Assembly (NCBI GenBank): GCA_917880885.1
Contig: OU862908.1
Coordinates: forward strand, 11,209,501 to 11,273,500
DNA: 64,000 bases
Direction: 5' to 3'
Source of the DNA: Limnephilus marmoratus
Lineage: Eukaryota > Arthropoda > Insecta > Trichoptera > Limnephilidae
Under the pieces are notes generated by a model that worked only from the letters and a program-made list of their open reading frames with translations, was not told the origin of the DNA and searched no databases. The number at the start of each line of letters is the position of its first letter. Positions within the stretch are counted from its first letter, which is position 1. The translations under genes were made by a program, and so were the position numbers. This document shows positions 32,464-42,635 of the stretch, in pieces.

Positions 32464-32990
32464 AACGCGGTGAGGGGTGTTTGGTGTTGGCCGTAAGTAT
32501 TTGGTCATTAGCGGCATCCTGGTAATCATAACGCCACACGGGATAAAAAAGATAAATTGCAGGGTTGTTCCAAATTGAAAATCTTTTGGAGAGATCAACT
32601 CAGATAATTTAGCTTTTAATAAACATTTTAATTATTTACCTACAACTATGAGAAACAAATTTAAAAAGTAGTGCATGCTCAAAAAAAAATCTTCTTTTGG
32701 GCAAAGAAATTATTTTTATCAGGCTCCGCTTATATTTAATCGCTTTCCAGAACATATTAAGTTATCTAACTCCCTAAAAAACGATTAAAACGATTGTTAA
32801 ATTATTTGTGTTAGCCGAGGTTGCCAACATTTTTTCAACCTCTGTCCTTAATAAATTAATAGTACAATATATTTTAGATATATCTATATATATTTTTAAT
32901 TTCCTCTTTGTCCTTTTAAATTAATAGAGTAACATATTATTTAAATTCTAATATCAACGCATGGTCACCTTACATCTTTACTTCAATATT
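32464..32990. other. Unassigned AT-rich DNA
   Basis: Nothing recognised apart from a short G+C-richer strip at 32466-32545. Confidence 0.4.
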
Positions 32991-32994
32991 ATAA

Positions 32995-33945
32995 TGCATT
33001 GGACTTAGTGTCCGGCCGAAACAGGTCTATCTACATTCTACCGTAACCGAATCTTCGGTGTCTGTCTCAGTTTCGGCCGAAGCCGTGTTAAAATTCTATT
33101 GTTAGCTGAAATTTGGCTTATTTTTTACAATTTTACAGACAGTTAACACGTGTTAAATGAAATAAAAAACAATAATTGATGTATTCTACTCAATTTGGGA
33201 ATCGGGTTTGGGAACCGCCGCCCCGGGAACCATTTATTGGATTACCAACACCTCTGCCATAGGTCACCCTAAGTGGTTCGCTACGTTTGGTGACTTGGCA
33301 GGGGTGCCCGGGTTCATGGGGTGAGATTTTTCTGGGTCTTGGCGGCAAATACATCTGACCACCCGTTGCGTGACAGGCCCGATCGGGAGCGAGTGGTTGA
33401 GGGAGTCCCTTTGACTTCTCCAGCCGTACTCTCTCGGAACATCACCTTGCAACGCAGTGGGAGGGATGGATTTATACATCCGTTACTCCGGGCACACTGA
33501 TCCCCAGATTCCTACCCACCCCTAATACCCTTTTCCTTCCAAGAACTTCCTCTCCTTTCTTCCTTAAAAAACCCTACACACAGCATCCCCAAAGAAGACA
33601 TAATTGACATAAGGGGAAAATAATTCCCATCAGGGCCTCCTGTTGGAGGTAATGTAAAAAAAATGTGAAAAAATATAATTTTTGTATTACTGCTATAAAA
33701 CAACAACAAAAATTTGTCAAAAATCAATACTAAAATTATAAAGGAAGGACCTCATTAATTGAGTAATTTGCTAATGATGGCGGGTGACACACGAGCCACG
33801 AACTCACCCGAAGTCAGTCGAACAACGCGCGATAATTCACGAACGCAGAGTTTCGATGCGGCCGAAGGTTCGGCAGATTTTCTGCCGAAACTAGATTTTT
33901 TTTGCCGAAACTTGCCGAAACCGAATCTTCGGTCGGTCACTAGTA
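32995..33945. repeat. Pair of GGCCGAAAC/TTCGGC-rich repeat blocks flanking an R1 copy
   Basis: 32995-33115 contains GTCCGGCCGAAACAGG, CCGAATCTTCGG and GTTTCGGCCGAAGC. 33840-33945 contains CGGCCGAAGGTTCGGC, TTCTGCCGAAAC and GCCGAAACCGAATCTTCGGT. The two blocks look like the two halves of one element rich in TTCGGC/GCCGAA palindromes, separated by R1 (33208-33662). Open frames across 33755-33983 are incidental. Confidence 0.5.
33208..33662 (+). repeat. R1 dispersed repeat, near full-length copy
   Basis: CCGCCGCCCCGGGAACCATT, TTGGCAGGGGTGCCCGGGTT, GAGGGATGGATTTATACATC, then CAGGGCCTCCTGTTGGAGGT and an A-rich end (GTAAAAAAAATGTG). Same order and orientation as 15060-15525. The 3' hairpin seen in other copies is partly eroded here. 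Confidence 0.75.
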
Positions 33946-34296
33946 TTGGTTTCCTTCAGCTTAGTAGGTTACAATATTTATAATTTATGAAACATTAAGT
34001 TAGCACATTGTTCTCTCAATATTTTATTTTGTAGTATTTTTTTGAAATTTTTTAATTCAAATATAAAAACAATCACTTTTGCGCTGAAATCGTGACCTCG
34101 GGATTCCGATTGCCAATCGATTTTTATACCTAATAACTACATAACATGTACAATGGTGGCGAAATAAGGCACACTAAGAAAATTCTTGACATTTTCACCA
34201 GCATTTGGTTCCTTAGAACGGGCAATCTGCCTAGCTAGAAACTAATATCGACCCACAAGACATAATAACACTTGTACACATTTTAATGTCTATGTT

Positions 34297-34856
34297 AACG
34301 GAAATGTACGTAATCCGTCATTGTATTCAATTCCTAGGAAATGTATGTAGTTCCTAAAATCGCCCGGAAATGCGTGAAATAAATTATATTAGACACATTT
34401 CCTAGGAAATCTATAGGTACATTTCATAAATAGCAATCGGAAATGAAAAACATTTAAGATATCAATGGGTACGCGGGGATAGCGGGGCTAACCTAACCTA
34501 ACCTACAATCCACTGGAGCCGGCCAAGAATTTAAAAAGTGCCTTAGCAAGAAGAACTGTATTACAGCAAGATGTCTGTGCTATAAAAATAATTTACCAAA
34601 TGAAAGTTTAACTTTATAAGAATATAACAAATAAAACAACGTGTTTTATTACAGAAAGCATTCTTTTATACATTTCCTAATACGATATTGGAATTATATA
34701 CAATTCCTAGGAAATGTATACATTTCCCAGGATAATGTATTAAATAATTTTTAAAACAATATTTTATACATTTCCGAAATAGCTTCGGAATTGTACACAT
34801 TTCCTAGGAGTTGCATACAATTCCTAGATTTAATACATTTCCGGTAACATATATAG
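34297..34856. repeat. Inverted-repeat element built of CCTAGGAA palindromes
   Basis: The outer strings ACGGAAATGTACG and TACATTTCCGGTAAC are inverted. Inside, ACATTTCCTAGGAAAT, AATTCCTAGGAAATG and variants recur at about 34330, 34390, 34700 and 34808. The core TTCCTAGGAA is a 10-bp palindrome. The middle (34440-34660) is unrelated sequence that includes CTAACCTAACCTAACCTA, a telomere-like string. Non-coding. Confidence 0.65.
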
Positions 34857-35114
34857 TTATTTTGCAATATTATTACAATGTTATTTTTGCTTTATAAATG
34901 TATCAAATATAATGAAATAAATAAAAATATATTTTTGGCTTGTGGCTTCCTCTTAAAACCAGCCGCCTGTTTTGATTTATGCAAGAAAAAAACATTGCCA
35001 AAAGTGTTGTATTTTATTTGCGAAGTTCAGGCACAAATAATTAAATGTTTTATGATCATATTCTAAAGAACTCAATTTTCCACATTATACCTACAATAAA
35101 ACCATCAAACGAAA

Positions 35115-35200
35115 AGGTGTTCGTAAGTAGGAGATTTTTAAATATTGTCAGGTTATTCGTAACCAGTAATGTTTGTCTTTCTTTTTTTTTAATTTAAATA
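35115..35200 (+). repeat. S1 SINE tail fragment
   Basis: GTAGGAGATTTTTAAATATTGTCA, CGTAACCAGTAATG and GTCTTTCTTTTTTTTTAATT match the distal half of the SINE at 9900-10090. The tRNA-like head is missing. Confidence 0.65.
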
Positions 35201-35384
35201 ATCAATATATATTATAAAAGAAAGTCCAAAAAAACGTGCGGAACGCAAAAACTCAGAAACGAGTGCAGGTATGATCAAGAGAGTTATATGGTATGGTAGA
35301 TCTCTATCCCCCCTAGGGAATAAGGGTATTAGTTCATATCTAAAGGGCTTGCTTTTGAAGATATAAGGGCTGGAATTTCTAAGA

Positions 35385-37105
35385 AGACTCTAGAAATTTC
35401 AAGAAGAGTCTGGAAGATTCCGGAAACTTCTAGAAAATTCGATAAAACTCTGGAATGTTCTGGAAGAAATTGAGGAGTATGTCAGCGAGTCTAGAAGGTT
35501 CCGGAAAGTTCAAGAAGGTTCGATAAAGCTGTAGAAAGTTCTGAAAGGAGTGGAGGAGTATGTCAGTGTATCTAGAAGGTTTTGGAAAATTCTAGAAGGT
35601 TCCATAAAACTGTAAGAAGTCCTAGAAGGTTCGATAGGGCTGTACAAAGTTCTGGAAGGAGTGGCGGAGTATGTCGGTAAGTCTAGATGGTTCCTGAAAG
35701 TTCTAGAAGGTTCGATAAAGCTGTAGAAAGTTCTGGTAGGAGTGGCGGAGTATGTCGGTGAGTCTAGAAGGTTCTGATGGTTCACGAATGCTTACGAAAA
35801 TTGTGGAAGGAGAAAGTTCTAGATGCTTTCAGAAATAATAGGCGGTGAGTCTAGAAGATTCTGTAGCTGTACAAAGTTCTGGAAGGTGTGGCGGAATTTG
35901 TCAGTGGGTCTAGAAGGTTCCGGAAAGTTCTAGAAGGTTCGATAAAGCTGTAGAAAATTCTAGAAGGTTCCATAAGGCTGTAGAAAGTTCTGAAGGGAGT
36001 GGAGGAGTGTTTCGGTGTGTCTAGAAGGTCCCGGAAAATTCTAGCAGGTTCCATAAAGCTGTAGGAAGTTTTAGAAGGTTTAATAGGGCTGTACAAAGTT
36101 CTGGAAGGAGTGGCGTAGTACGTCGGTGAGTCTAGAAGGTTCGATAAAGCTGTATAAAGTTTTAGAAGGTGTGGCGGAGTATGTCAATAAGGCTAGAAGG
36201 TTTCGGAAAGTTCTAGAAGGTTTGATAAAGCTGTAGAAAGTTCTAAGAGTAGAGAAGTCTATTGGTGTGTGTAGAAGGTTCCGAAAAATTCTTGAAAATT
36301 CCACAAAGCTGTAGGAAGTTCTAGAAGGATCGATAAAGCTGTACAAAGTTCTGGAAGGAGTGGCGGAGAAAGTCGGTGAGTCTAGAAGGTTCTGGAAAGT
36401 TCTAGAAGGTTTGATAAAGTTGTACAAAGTTCTGAAAGGAATGGTGGAATATGTCGGTGGATTTAGACGTTCTACAAGGTTCAATAAAACTGTGGAAAGT
36501 TCTAGAAGGTTCCGTAAAGCTGTAGATAGTTCTGATATGAGCGGATGAGTTTGTCGGTGTGTCTAGAAGATTTCCGAAAAGTTCTAGAAGGTTTGATAAA
36601 GCTGTAGAAAGTTTTAGAAGGTTCCATAAGGCTGTAGAAAGTTCTTGAAGGAGTGGTGGAGTATTTCTCTGAGTTTAGAAGGTTCAATAAAGCTGTAGAA
36701 AGATTTGGAAGGAGTGGCGGAGTCAATCGGTGAGTTTTGAAGGTTCCGGAAAGTTCTAGAAATTTCGATAAAGTCTAAAAAGTTCGGGAAGGAGTGGCGG
36801 AGTACGTCAGTGAGTCTACAAAGTTCCTGAGTTCTAGATGGTTCGATAAAGCTGTAGAAAGTTCTGGAAGGAGTGGCGGAGTACGTCGGTGAATCTAGAA
36901 GGTTCCGAAAAGTTCTAGAAGGTTCGACAAAGCTCTAGAAAGTTTTGGAAGGAGCTATGGAGTATTTTGGTGAGTCTAGAAGATTCTAGATAGTTCTGAA
37001 AGGTTCCATAATGTAGAATGTTATGGAAGGAGAAAGTTCAAGAAGCTTTCAGAAATGAGTGGCGGAGAGTGTCTGTGAGTCTAGAAGGTTCCGGAGAGTT
37101 CTAGA
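35385..37105 (+). repeat. Minisatellite of about 30- and 81-bp modules with heat-shock-element-like core
   Basis: A short module reading GTTCTAGAAGGTTCGATAAA then GCTGTAGAAA (about 30 bp) alternates with longer units containing GGAAGGAGTGGCGGAGTATG and TCGGTGAGTCTAGAAGG. GGAGTGGCGG landmarks are spaced mainly 81 or 111 bp (81 + 30), with some 61- and 146-bp spacings. GAA-AG-TTC-TA-GAA-GG-TTC is an alternating nGAAn/nTTCn array, the heat shock factor consensus pattern, and about ten good copies are visible. On the minus strand the array stays open for up to 134 codons with repeats such as EPSRTFRNLLD, but stops interrupt it and no protein family is recognised. Confidence 0.85.
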
Positions 37106-37289
37106 AGTTTGGGTAATTATATTATTAAAAAAACAATTTGCATGCCGCTAAAACTCAAAGACGAGTTCCGGTACGATAACGGGAGTTATATTGTGTGGTA
37201 GCCCTCTATCCTCCATCCATAAATAAAGTTCCCGTTCTTACCTGAAGGGCGTGCTTTTAAAAATATAAGGGCTGGAAGTTTCGCCCCGT

Positions 37290-37745
37290 TGAAATTTCTA
37301 GAACAGTTCAAAAAATTTCAGAGTATTCTTGAGCATTCCACCACATTCCAGAACATCTCGGAACATTCTGGAATGTTCGGGAATAGGATAGATGTTCAGG
37401 AACATACCGAAACAGCCCAAATCATTGTCGAATATTCCAGAGCACTCCTGAATGTTGTGGAATGATCTGGAACATTATTCTGGAACATTTGAAGTTTTTT
37501 TTTTTGTATGGGGCTACCCATATTGGTTATATAAAGCAAGATCCGTCATGGATTTGAACGTCAATTCAATCTCACATCAACTCCATGAGCGATGTCGGAC
37601 ACCCCAGTCAGAGTATTTGAGAGCATTCCACAACGTTCCAGAACATCCCGGAACCATCTGGAAAATTGTGGATTGTTCAAGAATAGGGAATCGGGAAACA
37701 TCAATGCGAAACATTCCAGAACACTCTCGAATGTTTTCCTGAGCG
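37290..37745 (+). repeat. TTCCAGAACATTC-rich tract
   Basis: CATTCCAGAACATC, ACATTCTGGAATGTTCGGG, CCAGAACACTC and similar strings recur irregularly. TTC-TG-GAA-TG-TTC is again a three-unit heat-shock-element pattern. Non-coding; part of the composite element above. Confidence 0.6.
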
Positions 37746-37768
37746 AAGCCGGGTAACCCAGCTAGTAA

Positions 37769-38465
37769 TAATAAAAATAAAAAACATTTTTTTGTTGTCA
37801 CTCCGATAAATCTTGAGTATTATTTGAGAGACACTGATTTTTTCATTCAAGATCATTGGCACTGTAATATAAAAGGACAAGATTTTTTTTCTTCCGATAC
37901 CTCTTATGAGATCTCTTGTCTATGTAGTTGTAGATCCAAAGAATACTTGGTTCCTGGCTGGGTACCACTCTGAGGCGAGTTTCTAAAATGTCAGGGTTAA
38001 AAAAAAAGAAGACAGACGAATATTGGCAAGCCTGATAAAAACCATAAAAAGCAAGAAATTAAAATTTTTTTGTGTATCTTACAATCTTAATAACATAAAT
38101 GTAATAAAATTAGTGTACTAATCATATATATAGTAGTGTATTAATCATACAATATACTTATATAATTCCGTATCTGTAATCTTTTAAGGTGTCAAGTTTT
38201 TAATACGATCACTGATAGATAATATTCAGTATCGCCGCCCATTGGCTGCTGTTTACCATTTCCTTCTACTTTCCTGTGAACTGTCACTTGACAGACATAA
38301 TAATAATATCTCTCACGTATTTGCATCAATCATTATTAATAGACGACATTTTACGTACCATACACATACATCCTTTAAAGATTGGCGTTAAATTGGCGGC
38401 ACCGATTTAAATATCGATAATGCAGGTGGATGCCGATACCTCTAAGATTAAAAGTATATATCTTA
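37769..38465. other. Unassigned AT-rich DNA
   Basis: No gene or repeat partner recognised. It ends in an (AAT)n run at 38466-38481. Confidence 0.4.
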
Positions 38466-38545
38466 ATAATAATAATAATAATTGGCTAATTTATACAGCG
38501 CCGTTTTCGTGGAAAATCACCTCAAGGGCGCTGTACACAATAAAT
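38466..38545 (+). repeat. (AAT)n followed by the GCGCC hairpin block
   Basis: TTATACAGCGCCGTTTTCGT and CACCTCAAGGGCGCTGTAC form a hairpin closed by ACAGCGCC/GGCGCTGT. The same block is at 25828-25870 and 53358-53402. It looks like the conserved terminus of an unidentified retroelement family. Confidence 0.6.
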
Positions 38546-38554
38546 ATATAAAAG

Positions 38555-38760
38555 AATTAATATTACTGGCTTATAATTAAGATTTACAATTACAACTAGT
38601 GACTTACATCTAAGACTTACAGCTACTTATATTACTGGCTTACAACTAAGATTTACAATTATAACTAGTGACTTACATCTAAGACTTATAGCTAGTGACT
38701 TATGACTAAGACATAGATTCTAACCTAAAACCGGTGACTTATTAACACACATATTTACAA
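38555..38760 (+). repeat. Tandem repeat, period about 69 bp
   Basis: TATTACTGGCTTATAATTAA, GATTTACAATTACAACTAGT and GACTTACATCTAAGACTTA begin at 38561 and recur at 38630. Shorter GTGACTTA/AAGAC echoes continue to 38760. Confidence 0.8.
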
Positions 38761-39784
38761 TTAAGATTAGCGCCAGAAGAAGTAAGAAGTTTTTACATAA
38801 TATTACAATTCGAGAACACGGGTGCAAAAAGTATAATGAAAGTTAACTGGATTTACGGGAAGGTATAGATATTTTAAATAAATTAATAAATTTAATAGTC
38901 GATCTTTACTGCATTAAGGTGATTCATCGTTCAACAGTAAACAGATTGAATCACAGTGTACATGAAATATTATGTTTTATTAAAACACGAATGTGATTAC
39001 ATCTCAACGTGTGCTGATAGTGTCGTGTGCCTACATTGATATACATCTTTACACACTTATTAAACGCTTTAAAATATTCGGTTTGTAATGTTTTAAAAAT
39101 ACATAATAAATATTGAATTATTGAACAAAAACTGTCGAACGGCGGAGATTTAGCGTAATGGAAGTTTTAGACAGAAGAACTATTTTCAGGTAGGAAAGAC
39201 ATTTCTATCATGAGCTATACAGTGTTGAACTATCTACACCTTTAACCACTGAAATGCCGAGCTAATGTAGTATTTACACAATTTGACTTGTCGGGCGCCG
39301 GCTGATACTATTTTTGTAATAACTCGCTTGTATTTTTGCAAAATTATAGGTATTTTTGTAAATTTAGCAGATAATATGTTAATATATTTATAAATATAAT
39401 ATATACCGTCGAACTTAAGTAGTTTCCCCAAAATAGCTACTTACAATCGGCAAAATGTTTTTCGCTCAGATATTAAAAAAAATAAATACTAAAGAAATAT
39501 GAAAATCTTTAAGTTTTATTATGTTTTCGTAAAACTAAATAAATAGTTTATCACAATAAAAAATAAACAAAATACACTACACGAACTGTGCGTTAGTCGG
39601 ACGCGTTGAAATGGTTGAAGAATGAATTAGTGGTAACTTTATTATTATTTTTAAATGGCTGCTCTGTATGAAAAGAAAAGCAAGAACTCTTATCTCATTG
39701 TTTATTTTGTTACCAAACGAATAAGATTTATTTTGGTACATTGTTTTTGTGTTTATTTCGTAGAACACCATTTAATTTTTTAAA
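38761..39784. other. AT-rich DNA, nothing recognised
   Basis: No coding or repeat signal recognised. Confidence 0.45.
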
Positions 39785-39965
39785 ATCTAATTAAAATAAA
39801 ATTTTATGATGTTATTATCAAGTTCTGCAAGTATTTTATTGTGTATTTATGTTACAGCTGTTTCGGTTTTTTGAAAATGGTCTTGTAAACCGAAACAGCT
39901 GTAACAAAAATACATACTAAAATACTTGCAGAACTTGATAACAACATTATTAAATTTAATATAAT
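39785..39965. repeat. Compact palindrome of family c (arms only)
   Basis: Left CAAGTTCTGCAAGTATTTTA and GTTACAGCTGTTTCGGTTT mirror right AAACCGAAACAGCTGTAAC and TAAAATACTTGCAGAACTTG. It is the 9090-9780 foldback with the middle removed, so the two decayed hammerhead-like segments (TTGAAAATGG...ACCGAAACAGCTGTAAC) meet near the centre. Confidence 0.8.
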
Positions 39966-40089
39966 AAATTTTTTTTTAAATTTTTTTTTAAATTTAATCC
40001 ATGAAAAGAAAGTATGTTTTGTTTTTAATGATCTAAATGGATGTCTACGTCGGCGTTAGACGGGTACAATTTTGTTTGTAACCATGGTT

Positions 40090-40340
40090 CTCTAAGTTTG
40101 GTGATTTAGCAGGGGTGCCCGGGTTCATGGGGTGAGGTTTGTCTAGGTCTTGGAGGCGGATGACTAAGACACACTGAACCCCAGATTCCTACCCACCCCT
40201 TAAACTCTTTTCCTTCCCAGAACTCTCCTCTCCTTCCTTTCCTTAAAAAAGCCCTCCACACAGCATCCCCAAAGATGACATAGGCCCTGAGGGAAATTGT
40301 TTTCCTCAGGGCCTCCTGTGTGGAGCTTATGTAAAAAAAA
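40090..40340 (+). repeat. R1 dispersed repeat with internal deletion, best-preserved 3' hairpin
   Basis: Starts in TTAGCAGGGGTGCCCGGGTT and jumps to ACACACTGAACCCCAGATTC, losing the middle of R1. The 3' end shows nested stems: CTCCACACAG with CTGTGTGGAG outside and GGCCCTGAGG with CCTCAGGGCC inside, then GCTTATGT and an 11-nt A tail. This is the cleanest view of the R1 end. Confidence 0.75.
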
Positions 40341-40474
40341 AAATAAGGATATGCCAGCAAACAAAATACGATGAGACAACATATTGCACGTACCATATTT
40401 TTTTAATTGTTGAATATAGGTAATATTATTACACATAATTTTGAAAGACAATGTAATGTAAACAGGTTAGTGTC

Positions 40475-40625
40475 TCAGTTGTCTGCCTCAGACGTCCTGG
40501 TTGCAATTCCTTTTCTAGCTAAATCCTCCATCATTGCACAAGCAACATCTTCCGCTAATGATGGTAGTAGGAGTTTTTCAAATATTGTCAGATTATTAGA
40601 TACCCGGGAAGTATAAATGTTTCAT
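40475..40625 (+). mobile_element. S1 SINE copy, degraded head
   Basis: GCTAAATCCTCCATCATTGC, ACAAGCAACATCTTCCGC and GTAGTAGGAGTTTTTCAAAT match 9900-10090. The A and B boxes are not recognisable. Confidence 0.65.
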
Positions 40626-40829
40626 AAAATATGGTTCTGTCGCTGACAGCTCTATTTTAACCGTTTTAACATATTTTATGCTTATTTTTTTAACTTTTAC
40701 AAAATTCTTATGATGAAAGAGAGAAGTTACATCAGAGCTTTCAGCACTTTCAGCAGTACGTCCGTAAAACTACTGTGTATCGTGGATCATTATAAATTAT
40801 GCAGCATTATTGCATAAATCCACCAAAAA

Positions 40830-41190
40830 AGGAATTCCCATATTCCATCCCTGGGTGCAAGCAAAGTCGTCTGGCCGTCACGTGCATCGCACTTGCACCG
40901 ATGCATCGCCACAGATGCAGCAGATATGCATTTCCGGATGCGGGCCGAGCGCAGCCGAAGGACGGCGGAAACACCCGAGCGACACGTGTGCCTTTTAATG
41001 GACGCAAGTGCAACCGAACAAATGCGACCAGGAAGCAAAATATCCGTAATTGCAAGTGTTGGGCCGTTCCGGGAATGCATATTCCTAAATCGTGCGTGGA
41101 ACTGACTACTCAACCGGCCACTGGTCATGTGTGCGGTGTTTATATTTGGTTGCGACTGCTGCGGGCTTCACATACGTAGCTAATTAGGAG
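40830..41190. other. G+C-richer block with overlapping open frames, unidentified
   Basis: Open frames of 62-126 codons exist on both strands over the same DNA, the longest on the plus strand at 40799-41179. None shows a recognisable motif, signal peptide or splice-flanked structure. GATGCATCGCC/GATGCAGCAGATATGC repeats and frequent CpG raise the G+C content. Simultaneous opening of several frames is the signature of base composition rather than coding. It remains the most exon-like unassigned block in this part of the window. Confidence 0.25.
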
Positions 41191-41204
41191 TAATATTAAA
41201 GTAC

Positions 41205-41440
41205 CGGTAAAACGCATGCAAAAAGGAGTACGGGACACTCTAGGAAGACATGGCACGATCAGTGAATCATATATTTAATAGGGTTATGTCAAGAGTCGGT
41301 ATAACAGAAGAGTACGTTCGTATGAGACGAACTATGAGTGTGATTGAAGCAAGAAGTATGTGGCAAGAAAAAGTTATGTGTTGGTCGATTATTTCTGCGT
41401 ATATTAATTGAAAAGGCATGACGGTTAATTAGTTATCTAA
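41205..41440 (+). pseudogene. RTE-like retrotransposon extreme 3' remnant
   Basis: GGACACTCTAGGAAGACATG, GTCAAGAGTCGGTATAACAG and GAAGAGTACGTTCGTATGAG, GGCATGACGGTTAATTAGTTA follow the same order as the end of 13690-14131. No open frame of note. Confidence 0.65.
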
Positions 41441-41486
41441 AGTATTATGAATAAAAATAAGTTCCTCATATTTCCATCATTATAAG

Positions 41487-41560
41487 CAGAAAGGGTTGCT
41501 TGTGCATTGATGGAGGACTTGGCTAGTAGATGATAGAACCCGTGACGCCTGTGTGGGAAC
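41487..41560 (-). repeat. S1 SINE fragment
   Basis: TTGCTTGTGCATTGATGGAG and GACTTGGCTAGTAGATGAT match the minus strand of the S1 head region at 61380-61560. Confidence 0.5.
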
Positions 41561-41619
41561 CGATCGCATTTGTTCACCCGGTTTTTTTAAATTTTATTTA
41601 TGTGAATACTTCTCAAGAT

Positions 41620-41940
41620 TTCCAACTGCTCCCACCTAGTGGCGCCAGTTGTGAGGCTGAAGGTAACGAGTAGAAAATGCAGAAGGTGAGGAAGTACCTG
41701 GCTATTCAGATCTGGTCACTAAATACGACTAAACTATTTCAAGGAACATTTCATTTCTAAATAGTGGTCTTTCGCCAAGGCGATAATGAGAGTATCTTCC
41801 ACTCTGAATGTTGATATATTTATGATCTCTGACTCCGAAGCGTGCCGCAAATGCACATCAAATTAATCAAATAAAATTTACTCGCGCAAGCCGGTATTTG
41901 CTTTACCCCTTGACCACGGAGGCCGTCAGAACCGGTAGAA
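41620..41940 (-). repeat. S3 SINE relative
   Basis: GGTGAGGAAGTACCTG, AAATTTACTCGCGCAAGCCG and GACCACGGAGGCCGTC correspond to 25250-25435 with considerable divergence. The B box (CAAATACCGGCTTG in minus sense) is degenerate. Confidence 0.5.
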
Positions 41941-42086
41941 ATATTAAATGAACAAGTAGAGATAGATAACTTTTCAAATGCTTTTAGGTAAATAATATTT
42001 AATTCGGTGTAAAATACGTTAGTATGACTTATACATTAGCTAGTGTCGCTCTCCATAGAAAGAAAAAAATGGCCTTATATTTAAAC

Positions 42087-42635
42087 GCCCGGGGTCTCAA
42101 AAGTTTCGTATGATCTGTAGCTATTCGAAAACGTAAACATAAATGAAATTATTGCTCACTATTAGCCCGCTAAAATGGCCAAAGGTTTTGAAAAGTAGAT
42201 TTCGTGATTTTGGAAAAAAAATAAAACAAAGGGTTCATATTTTATATTTTGTACCAAACTTATTTTTCATTCCATAACCGCAGTACAAAGAATCTAAAAA
42301 AAAAAATTTTTTTTAAACATAAGTGATGGTTGGTTAAAAATATAAAAGGGGAAAATAACACTTTTTCTGGATAAAATCAGAATTCTTGTTGACTTGCTTG
42401 TATTCATAAACTTAACTTTTTTTTTCATTTTTGTCAGTTATATATTTTTTAATAATAAACAAACGTTAAAAGGTTAAATTAGTGAAATTTTTTTTATTAA
42501 ATATTTAAAAAAATGGTTCTAGGTTTGTTTTCTGATTTTCAATGCATTTTAGCGGGCTAATAACCATTTTTAAAAAAATAAATTTAAATACAGTTCTTAT
42601 TTTCTTTGTAAGACACAACTTTTGAGACCCCGGGC
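42087..42635. mobile_element. Inverted-repeat element with GCCCGGGGTCTC ends
   Basis: Ends GCCCGGGGTCTCAAAAGTT and AACTTTTGAGACCCCGGGC are perfect inverted copies of 19 bp. A second pair, TTAGCCCGCTAAAATG and CATTTTAGCGGGCTAA, lies inside at about 42162 and 42545. About 550 bp, AT-rich interior, non-coding. The palindromes TTAGCCCGCTAA and TTAGCGGGCTAA are near self-complementary. Confidence 0.85.

Larger units (their letters stand above)
35225..37768 (+). mobile_element. Composite CTAGT-ended repeat hosting a minisatellite
   Basis: A block beginning near 35240 (GCAAAAACTCAGAAACGAG, GAGTTATATGGTATGGTAG, ATATAAGGGCTGGAA) recurs about 1.9 kb downstream at 37135-37285 (TAAAACTCAAAGACGAG, GAGTTATATTGTGTGGTAG, ATATAAGGGCTGGAA). 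The minisatellite lies between them. After the second block, 37290-37745 is rich in GGAACATTC-type strings, and the unit ends GAAGCCGGGTAACCCAGC then TAGTAAT, resembling the CTAGT ends of H1 and H2. This suggests two tandem or truncated copies of one element, the first with an expanded internal array. Confidence 0.55.

Noticed and set aside
32995..33050. GGCCGAAACAGG as another hammerhead
   Set aside because: No CTGANGA core lies upstream at a workable distance; the GAAAC belongs to a TTCGGC palindrome family.
40799..41179. 126-codon frame as a host gene
   Set aside because: Overlapping frames are open on both strands, no domain or splice sites were recognised, and composition explains the openness.
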